From NCBI GenBank assembly GCA_032622095.1, contig CP136065.1, forward strand, positions 247,195,474 through 247,259,473: a stretch of 64,000 nucleotides of DNA, written 5' to 3'. This DNA comes from Siphonodentalium dalli. Lineage: Eukaryota; Mollusca; Scaphopoda; Gadilida; Siphonodentaliidae. Positions within the stretch are counted from its first letter, which is position 1; each line of letters starts with the position of its first letter. Below the pieces are notes generated by a model. The model saw nothing but the letters and a program-made list of their open reading frames with translations, had not been told where the DNA came from and searched no databases. Positions 56,036 to 64,000 of this stretch are shown piece by piece. The position numbers and the translations under genes are program-made.

Positions 56036-58475
56036 GGCATTCTGATTTTAGTGGAGGCATGGATTACAACTCATGACAGATCCTCACGGCATTCTGATTT
56101 TAGTGGAGACATGGATTACAACTTATGACAGATCCTCACGGCATTCTGATTTTAGTGGAGGCATGGATTACAACTTATGACAGATCCTCACGGCATTCTG
56201 ATTTTAGTGGAGACATTGATTACAACTTATGACAGATCCTCACGGCATTCTGATTTTAGTGGAGACATGGATTACAACTTATGACAGATCCTCACGGCAT
56301 TCTGATTTTAGTGGAGGCATGAATTACAACTTATGACAGATCCTCACGGCATTCTGATTTTAGTGGAGACATGGATTACAACTTATGACAGATCCTCACG
56401 GCATTCTGATTTTAGTGGAGACATGGATTACAACTTATGACAGATCCTCACGGCATTCTGATTTTAGTGGAGACATGGATTACAACTTATGACAGATCCT
56501 CACGGCATTCTGATTTTAGTGGAGACATGGATTACAACTTATGACAGATCCTCACGGCATTCTGATTTTAGTGGAGGCATGGATTACAACTTATGACAGA
56601 TCCTCACGGCATTCTGATTTTAGTGGAGACATGGATTACAACTTATGACAGATCTTCACGGCATTCTGATTTTAGTGGAGACATGGATTACAACTTATGA
56701 CAGATCCTCACGGCATTCTGATTTTAGTGGAGACATGGATTACAACTTATGACAGATCCTCATGACATTCTGATATTAGTGGAGGCATGGATTACAACTT
56801 ATGACAGATCCTCACGGCATTCTGATTTTAGTGGAGACATGGATTACAACTTATGACAGATCCTCACGGCATTCTGATTTTAGTGGAGGCATGGATTACA
56901 ACTTATGACAGATCCTCACGGCATTCTGATTTTAGTGGAGGCATGGATTACAACTTATGACAGATCCTCACGGCATTCTGATTTTTGTGGAGACATGGAT
57001 TACAACTTACGACAGATCCTCACGGCATTCTGATTTTAGTGGAGACATGGATTACAACTTATGACAGATCCTCACGGCATTCTGATTTTAGTGGAGACAT
57101 GGATTACAACTTATGACAGATCTTCACGGCATTCTGATTTTAGTGGAGACATGGATTACAACTTATGACAGATCCTCACGGCATTCTGATTTTAGTGGAG
57201 ACATGGATTACAACTTATGACAGATCCTCATGACATTCTGATTTTAGTGGAGGCATGGATTACAACTTATGACAGATCCTCACGGCATTCTGATTTTAGT
57301 GGAGACATGGATTACAACTTATGACAGATCCTCACGGCATTCTGATTTTAGTGGAGACATGGATTACAACTTATGACAGATCCTCACGGCATTCTGATTT
57401 TAGTGGAGGCACGGCATTCTGATTTTAGTGGAGACATGGATTACAACTTATGACAGATCCTCACGGCATTCTGATTTTAGTGGAGACATGGATTACAACT
57501 TATGACAGATCCTCACGGCATTCTGATTTTAGTGGAGACATGGATTACAACTTATGACAGATCCTCACGGCATTCTGATTTTTGTGGAGACATGGATTAC
57601 AACTTACGACAGATCCTCACGGCATTCTGATTTTAGTGGAGACATGGATTACAACTTATGACAGATCCTCACGGCATTCTGATTTTAGTGGAGACATGGA
57701 TTACAACTTATGACAGATCCTCACGGCATTCTGATTTTAGTGGAGGCACGGCATTCTGATTTTAGTGGAGACATGGATTACAACTTATGACAGATCCTCA
57801 CGGCATTCTGATTTTAGTGGAGACATGGATTACAACTTATGACAGATCCTCACGGCATTCTGATTTTAGTGGAGGCACGGCATTCTGATTTTAGTGGAGA
57901 CATGGATTACAACTTATGACAGATCCTCACGGCATTCTGATTTTAGTGAAGGCACGGCATTCTGATTTTAGTGGAGACATGGATTACAACTTATGACAGA
58001 TCCTCACGGCATTCTGATTTTAGTGGAGACATGGATTACAACTTATGACAGATCCTCACGGCATTCTGATTTTAGTGGAGGCATGGATTACAACTTATGA
58101 CAGATCCTCACGGCATTCTGATTTTAGTGGAGGCATGGATTACAACTTATGACAGATCCTCACGGCATTCTAATTTTAGTGGAGACATGGATTATAACTT
58201 ATGACAGATCCTCACGGCATTCTGATTTTAGTGGAGGCATGGATTACAACTCATGACAGATCCTCACGGCATTCTAATTTTAGTGGAGGCATGGATTACA
58301 ACTCATGACAGATCCTCACGGCATTCTGATTTTAGTGGAGACATGGATTACAACTTATGACAGATCCTCACGGCATTCTAATTTTAGTGGAGACATGGAT
58401 TATAACTTATGACAGATCCTCACGGCATTCTGATTTTAGTGGAGGCATGGATTACAACTTATGACAAATCCTCAT
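56036..58475. repeat. 52-bp satellite, about 45 units
   Basis: The unit is 'ggcattctgattttagtgga' then 'gacatggattacaacttatg' then 'acagatcctcac'. Common variants are 'ggaggcatgg' for 'ggagacatgg' and 'gatcttcacgg'. Four copies (near 57407, 57743, 57873 and 57949) are cut to about 25 bp by the same 27-bp deletion. Blocks such as the one with 'catgacattctg' recur (56761 and 57230), showing duplication of multi-unit blocks. Confidence 0.97.
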
Positions 58476-59150
58476 TGGAATCCTCAATTCAGCAACTTGG
58501 CATGGTGTTTACTAGAATGGCCAGTAGCCATATAATGAGTGCAACCAAATCATTAAAACAACAGTAAAATTGTCAATCATATTGGCTGTGTCAAAGTATG
58601 AATAATTATAATCTAACCGTAGCCTAACATGTAACCCTGGTATGTTTTAGTAGTAGGTTTATATTTTCAGAAGAATTCACCTTGGATAATTTAAAAATTT
58701 AAACCAACCAAAATAAAATAAAATTGTTAGTGAATAAAGTAAAGAAGAAAGTTATAAGAAGGCAACAAGAAAGTTATTTTAAATTCAGAAACAGACCCCA
58801 GTTCATTTCATAAACAAGACACTGCATTGGGATTTCCTCACTTTGAAGATTTAACTTAATAAGTGGGCATAAACTTAGTAAGTGGTCATTAACACAATAT
58901 GTGGGCATTAACTTATCATGTGGGCCTTACCGGTAACTTAATATATGGGAATTACATTAATGTGAGCTTTAGGACATTTTGCGGACAGGGATGAGGAAGA
59001 GTGTGAGATGCTATATGTGGAATACGGGGAAATTGCTTGCAAAGAAAGTTTAGAAATGAAAAGATATGTTAAAAATATCAAAATCAAATAATTATAGAAA
59101 TTCCATGGAGAAACTAGTAATAATGCTTAAAAAGACATATAAGTAAACAA
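58476..59150. other. No recognised feature
   Basis: AT-rich tract; short 'gtgggcattaactta' phrases repeat near 58860-58940. Confidence 0.45.
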
Positions 59151-59790
59151 CAACAAGAGGTGGCATCAGAGATGCCGTGTCTCGTTTTCGGTGGCTTACC
59201 GCCGGTGGCTACCGCCAATTGGTGTGCATCAGTATCGGTAGACTAATTAATTGGTAAAATCGAAAAATGACTAATTAAGGGCCATAACTCTATCAAATTT
59301 TATCGGGCCAGGCTGGTTTTTGAACTCGTTCGAAATATTCTTGGCAAGTATGTCTATTCCAAATTTTAAACAAATCGGAGGACGTTTGTTGAAGTTATCG
59401 CGCTAACGAGCTAAAAATTCGTGAAAAATGACTAATTAAGGGCCATAACTCTATCAAATTTTATCGGACCAGGCCGGTTTTCGAACTCGTCCGAGATATT
59501 CTTGGGAGACACCTATATCCCAAATTTCAATCGAATCAGATAACGTTTGTTGAAGTTGTTGCGCTAACGAGCCTAAAATCAGTAAAAAATGGCAAAGGGC
59601 CATAACTCTGTAATAAATGTGCGGACGAACCCGATTTTTTTGTCTGCAGCTTACGTGCATGGATATGTACTCACACACCAATTTTTTTTATTCCGTTATA
59701 AGCAAAACACGCCGCCCGCCCGTCCGCCGCCCACCCACCGTCCCTCATCAAACTATAAGTCGAGTTTTGGAAAAAAACTCGACTAATAAA
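59151..59790 (+). repeat. Mollusc-type interspersed repeat, internally duplicated
   Basis: Two copies of a clause with 'gggccataactctatcaaat', 'atcgggccaggctgg', 'gaaatattcttggcaag' and 'gacgtttgttgaagtt' (59278-59405 and 59440-59565) precede a C-rich tract ('cgcccgcccgtccgccgccc') and 'gtcgagttttggaaaaaaac'. The style is that of bivalve repeats; the class is unknown. Confidence 0.75.
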
Positions 59791-60019
59791 GCTTCAATAA
59801 AACACTGGGTCTGGTGTAACCTGAATTCAGACACATAAGTAAACAACAATATAGCTTCAACAATAGACTGGGTCTGGTGTAACATGAATTCAGCGTAATG
59901 ATGTGTGCCTCGAAATCACTTGTTTATGACTATCTGTCATTACTAGTGAAAAATATTTTTCAAAGCAAAAGGAATGGGACTAGAGACAGCACATATTTAA
60001 AGCTGTTAGAAGAACCTGA

Positions 60020-60249
60020 TCATTTATAAATTGAGATGAGAGTTGAATAATCGCCATATCGCAGAGCACCCTGCTGTAATACTATCTCTGGCCTCCGTGG
60101 AGTATCTCTCATCATGATACATCTATAATACACATGCTCGACATTCAGTCTATTCCACAAGAGAAATTGTTCATGAAAGCAGCACACATCTACAAAGGTT
60201 CGGTCAAATAAATAAACTTCTGAGTTCTCAGGCACCTCCCTTGTCACTG
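60020..60249 (-). CDS. Doubtful exon-like ORF, unknown protein
   Basis: After 'attaaatttcag' the minus strand opens with 'TREVPENSEVYLFDRTFV', 'DVCCFHEQFLLWNRLNVEHV' and 'RRPEIVLQQGALRYGDYST' and stops with TGA at 60020-60022. The composition looks protein-like, and an acceptor is in place. It could be an unrecognised upstream exon of PCM1 (if spliced out by an internal donor), a terminal exon of another gene, or chance. I know no matching family. Confidence 0.3.
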
Positions 60250-60542
60250 AAATTTAATATTATAGAGACCCATCAAACATTGTTTTTAATATTTTCTGTT
60301 AGAAATAGTGGAATTGAACAACAATTTTTTTTTTTTTGAGTATGTGTTACAGATTTCTGGAAAAGGTTAAAACTAATTTCCTCTCTCCCCCATCTAAAAA
60401 TTGAGATCTAATTTCCTGAGAACACAGATATTTTGTTTTGATGGCCTTACATTTATCTACAGTAGTTACATTGATCTATTCTAACTGAATTGAGGTTCTG
60501 CCGAGATTTAGACAGGTATATAATATGTTGCATGATGGTTTG

Positions 60543-60985
60543 CAAGCCTGAGTTTAATGTGCCTCTCATTTGCAGAATGAGGTCCCCAGAGGGTGAATTT
60601 AGTGACGCTATCCCACATAGTAGGCTAGCATCACTAAACTCACCCTCTGGGGACCTCATCCTGCTTAGGCCTCATCTTTTCTGGAAAGTTTCTTTATTTT
60701 CAAATTTCTATAGAAACTTCTTTGCATAAATTCTATTTCTTTTTTTTAGTTTAGTTTCTCTATATCCCCAAATAGGCAGACGACACATTGCATAATTGAG
60801 GTTCCCAATGGGTGTACATCACAATAATCACCATTTGGGAACTTCAGTCTGAGTCTATGTTTCCCACAGCAGATGAGGCCATGCAGAATGAAGTTCCCAG
60901 AGGATAAATTTAGCGGGATAGCATCATTAAATTCACCCTCTGGGGGCCTCATTCTTCAAATGACAGGCACAATAAACTCAGCTTG
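60543..60985. mobile_element. hAT-like MITE, 443 bp
   Basis: It starts 'caagcctgagtttaatgtgc' and ends 'gcacaataaactcagcttg', with both hairpins and the centre of the 12247 type. I see no convincing 8-bp duplication ('atggtttg' against 'tactagta'). Confidence 0.87.
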
Positions 60986-60995
60986 TACTAGTAAC

Positions 60996-61396
60996 TTAAC
61001 CCTTTACCCAACAAACTAGCCAAAACCGGCCAAATAAAGCTTCAACAGCCTAAAATATCTTCGGTCTGTCTCAATAGAACCATACAAATATGGATATCAT
61101 TGGAACCGGCTCCTTGACCACATTGTGATAGTTACAGTTATGCCCTGTGCCAATGCATTCTCTTATATATGCGAGTCGACCATAGGTCGCCTCGCATATA
61201 TAAGAGAATGCATTGGCCTAAAAAAAAATCTTTTTTTAACACTTTTTACCATTTTTTCTTACATTCTTTAACAATTTTATAATTTTTAATGTGTTAAGCC
61301 AATGCATTCTCTTATATATGCGAGGCGACCTATGGTCGACTCGCATATATAAGAGAATGCATTGGCACAGGGCCCTTCTGTTGGGTAAAGGGTTAA
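60996..61396. mobile_element. TTAA-class MITE, 'CCCTTTACCCAACA' subfamily, 393 bp
   Basis: TTAA at 60996-60999 and 61393-61396. Both cores are intact. It starts only 10 bp after the hAT-like MITE. Confidence 0.95.
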
Positions 61397-62430
61397 TTGA
61401 GGTTCTGTAGGAGCTTTAGACAGGTATATAATGCTGCGACCGGTACAGGATATGTTACATGATGATTTGACGAAAGTGTGTTGAAAAGTGGGACAACCCA
61501 AATAAATCCTCATTTTGTTATAATTTTTCTCCCATTGTAGATGGATAATAGCAAATAATAAAACTAATTTTGGCCAATACTTCCTTGTTAAAATCACTTT
61601 AAATTGTTTGTGAAGTCTATATTCATAAAAAAAAAAATTCAGTTAAATCAGGTTAAATAAAAAATTTATTTCTTGGAAATTTAGAAATAATCTTGAGGAA
61701 AAAAATTGATATTCTCAAGAAAACTGAACCAAGCTAAATCAGAATAGAGCAGAAGTCAATAAATCAAGCTGCAGGTAAGAACACATTATAAACAACAAAC
61801 CAGCAGAGATGAAAGAACCTGCTTGATTCATGTTGGAACAGCTATTGGAGCAACTACAGAACATTTCTCAACGTCTGATTGTGAGAGAGAGCAAGTCTTG
61901 CTGACACACAATGCAAATCATTCATTTTAAAATACAGATCTGAAGAAATATTTATTTTCAGCCCTCTTAATTCAGACAACCCTTTGGGGTGGCCCAGTTT
62001 GTTTCAGCAAATGGCTTCAGCATTGCTGATTGCCGTAGCAAATTATGAGGGTTAATTTTACTTGGAACTTTTATTGATTGTTAAGATATGAAATGAAAAT
62101 AGATGTTTTGTTATAAATTCTTTCATCCAGAGAAGAGATACATGTAAGTAATAAGTCTGTAAGATTCAGACCATTAGTTTATATCTGTGCTGTTCTAACT
62201 TGAATCAAATGATCCGATTGTTTTCTATTGCTCTGCTGGAGTAACAAAGTAATGCACAATATTCACCTCCAGTTCAACACAAGCTGGTTTATTTTGGCTA
62301 ATTTATGTATTAAACTTCATCAATTTCGGATATTAATTCTAAAATCTGTGAAATATAACTGAAAATAGCGTTGATCTGATGGTGAATGTAAGAAATAAAG
62401 AGAGACCAACAAACTGATTTCAGCACTTTT
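61397..62430. other. No supported gene
   Basis: AT-rich. The phrase 'gacaggtatataatgctgcg' near 61420 resembles 60510 ('gacaggtatataatatgttgc' and 'gaggttctgccgagattta' against 'gaggttctgtaggagcttta'), an old duplication of host sequence around the MITEs. Confidence 0.45.
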
Positions 62431-62650
62431 TAACCCTCCTATTCTTTAATGGATTCCCCCATTCAGTTCTAAACAAATACATAAGAAAGCTCCATTTTTC
62501 ATTTATAGGGATGTCCAGAAAGTAACCAGATAGCAGACAGAGAAACATTCTCAAAATTGTATTTGTTCAATTAACAGCCTTATAAGCTGAACATTTATAC
62601 AAATGAATCAAAATTTAAATCAAGAAACTATTTATCATTGAGTGTTCAGT
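62431..62650 (+). mobile_element. Dispersed TTAA-class repeat, relative of 50787-51200
   Basis: 'taaccctcctattctttaat', 'ggattcccccattcagtt', 'gggatgtccagaaa' and 'tatcattgagtgttcagta' follow the same order with many changes. Confidence 0.72.
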
Positions 62651-62665
62651 AATCACACTCTTGAG

Positions 62666-63056
62666 GATTAAACCAGTGGAAGTGATTTGAAGGAAATTGA
62701 TGATAACCAGTCACAAATATGAATAACAGTATTTTCCCAGGTAAATTTGGAAAGGGAAGGATATTGGAAGAACCTTCTGAATTCAAATTGCTATTGATTC
62801 AGCTTTTTGAAATTGGGGAAAGAACTGTGAGATCACTTTCAGATGTATTTATGAAGCACTTTGTGCAAGTAAACATCCATTCTTCCTTCAAATAATTCAT
62901 CACAAAATAATGGTATGAAATGCTGTAATCAGAGTGTGGCATAACAAGAGTGACTGTTTCTGAGTAAATGTTAGCTGGCACGAGCCTGTCTTGCAAATAA
63001 TCTCTATGTTGGGTAGTTTGGCCATACATGTCAATTTCGTGGTATGGGAATCTTGA
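62666..63056 (-). repeat. Second copy of the 391-bp passenger; possible exon
   Basis: It matches 37142-37532 from end to end. On the minus strand, 'acctgattag' then GTG opens an uninterrupted 87-codon frame ('SRFPYHEIDMYGQTTQHRDY', 'VTLVMPHSDYSISYHYFVMN'). The indels break this frame in the 37-kb copy, so the 62-kb copy may be the source. I do not recognise the peptide. Confidence 0.6.
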
Positions 63057-63092
63057 TATCACCTAATCAGGTATAAATATGTAAAATTATCC

Positions 63093-63320
63093 TTAACCCT
63101 TTGATTGCCAGGTCCGATTTTTGTATCAACCCATATACCCTGTGCCAATGCATTCTCTTATATATGCGAGTCGACCATAGGTCGCCTCGCATATATAAGA
63201 GAATGCATTTTTTTTTTTTACAATTTTTTACAATTTTAATATATTTTATTATATTCTTTAACAGACTTATTGTGTAGGTTTAGGGCCGATAATATCGGCC
63301 CTTGGCACTCAAAGGGTTAA
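63093..63320. mobile_element. TTAA-class MITE, 'CCCTTTGATTGCCAGG' subfamily, 220 bp
   Basis: TTAA at 63093-63096 and 63317-63320. One intact hairpin core follows 'caacccatataccctgtg'. The right part ends 'ggcactcaaaggg' after 'gggccgataatatcggccc'. Confidence 0.92.
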
Positions 63321-63596
63321 ATGACCATTTAATTGTGGGTAAAACGTAGCTTAGGGTCAGCCTACCAGAAATTTGCTAATTCTTTTATCACCGATATTAA
63401 AAGAATTATGGTTCAGGTTACAAGTCCAAAAAATGAGGATAGGTTGTTGCAGAAACTTAATATTTTATTGTTTTGATTTATGTTTTTTTATTTTTGACAT
63501 ATTCTTATGGCTTTCATGTCATTTGCAAGATTGAGATGAGATTAATTTTGATTATCTTTGTATAAACTATAATAAACACAATGCTTCAACAAAAAA
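63321..63596. other. No recognised feature
   Basis: AT-rich, no supported gene. Confidence 0.4.
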
Positions 63597-63960
63597 CAAG
63601 CCCGAGTTTAGTGTGTCTGTCATTTGCAGAATGAGGTCCTCAAAGGGTGAATTTAGTGATGCTTTCCCGCATAGCGGGCTAGAATCACCAAATTCACCCT
63701 CTTGAGACCTCATTCTGCTTAGGCCTCATCTTCTGGGAAGTATCTGTTGTCTCAAATTAACATTGTTTTTAGTTACTTTTTCCCTTCTGGAAAGTTTCTA
63801 CATCCCCTAATTTGCAGAAGATAAATTGCATAATCGAGGTGCCCAATGGGTGAACATCACAAACTTCAACTGAGGCCATGCAGAATGAGGTCCCAAGAGG
63901 GTGAATTTGGTGATGCTTGCCCAGAGAACTCATTCTGCAAATGACAGAAAACAACCCATT
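63597..63960. mobile_element. hAT-like MITE, right end decayed
   Basis: It begins 'caagcccgagtttagtgtgt', with the first hairpin and centre intact. The second hairpin is shortened ('gatgcttgcccagagaactc') and the right terminus is lost. Confidence 0.85.
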
Positions 63961-64000
63961 CTGAGACCTTTAGGAAGTGTTTATTTTATTTTAAAAAAAA

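Noticed and set aside
1-64000. tRNA, rRNA or viral genes
   Set aside because: I found no cloverleaf with an appropriate T-arm, no rRNA signature and no viral polymerase or capsid motifs. The only retroelement-like coding text is the fragment near 44.5-45.3 kb.

Overview
The window is AT-rich animal nuclear DNA with spliced genes, long introns and very dense repeats. Two real genes are visible. Several dispersed repeats look like those common in bivalve and other mollusc genomes: diverged copies carrying phrases such as 'accgatttcaaccaaat' and 'gggccataactct', and a tail ending in a GACG microsatellite. A lophotrochozoan, probably a bivalve, is therefore the best guess. That is inference; no species is named.

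Genes. (1) On the + strand, 20397-21680 is one long coding exon for a 427-residue BTB-BACK protein most like BTBD17. It has a splice acceptor three bases before its ATG. (2) On the - strand, eight phase-consistent exons between 55164 and 40471 encode the C-terminal ~449 residues of a PCM1 (pericentriolar material 1) orthologue. The 5' part of this gene is not recognised and probably lies beyond 64000. The two genes are unrelated neighbours facing opposite ways. Nothing suggests they work together.

Layout. 1-1.3 kb: 60-bp satellite. 2-20 kb: intergenic DNA with a foldback transposon, TTAA-flanked MITEs, hAT-like MITEs, a 22-bp minisatellite and a 2-kb 58-bp satellite. 20.4-21.7 kb: BTBD17-like gene. 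22-34 kb: dispersed repeats and long gene-free stretches. 34.5-40.4 kb: a second foldback element with an internal 33-bp minisatellite and a dense MITE cluster. 40.5-55.2 kb: PCM1 exons, with MITEs, a retroelement ORF fragment and a pogo/Tigger-like element in the introns. 55.6-58.5 kb: 52-bp satellite. 58.5-64 kb: more MITEs and two doubtful exon-like ORFs.

The most notable content is the architecture of the non-autonomous transposons. Their boundaries can be set by target-site duplications: TTAA, TA, TTA, 8-bp and 10-bp classes. One hairpin 'core' module of about 70 bp recurs inside four MITE families whose termini differ. A hAT-like MITE carries a 391-bp passenger that is nearly identical to a segment 25 kb away. 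Two foldback elements hold minisatellites between their arms. Most long ORFs outside the two genes are artefacts of tandem repeats whose unit length is a multiple of three.
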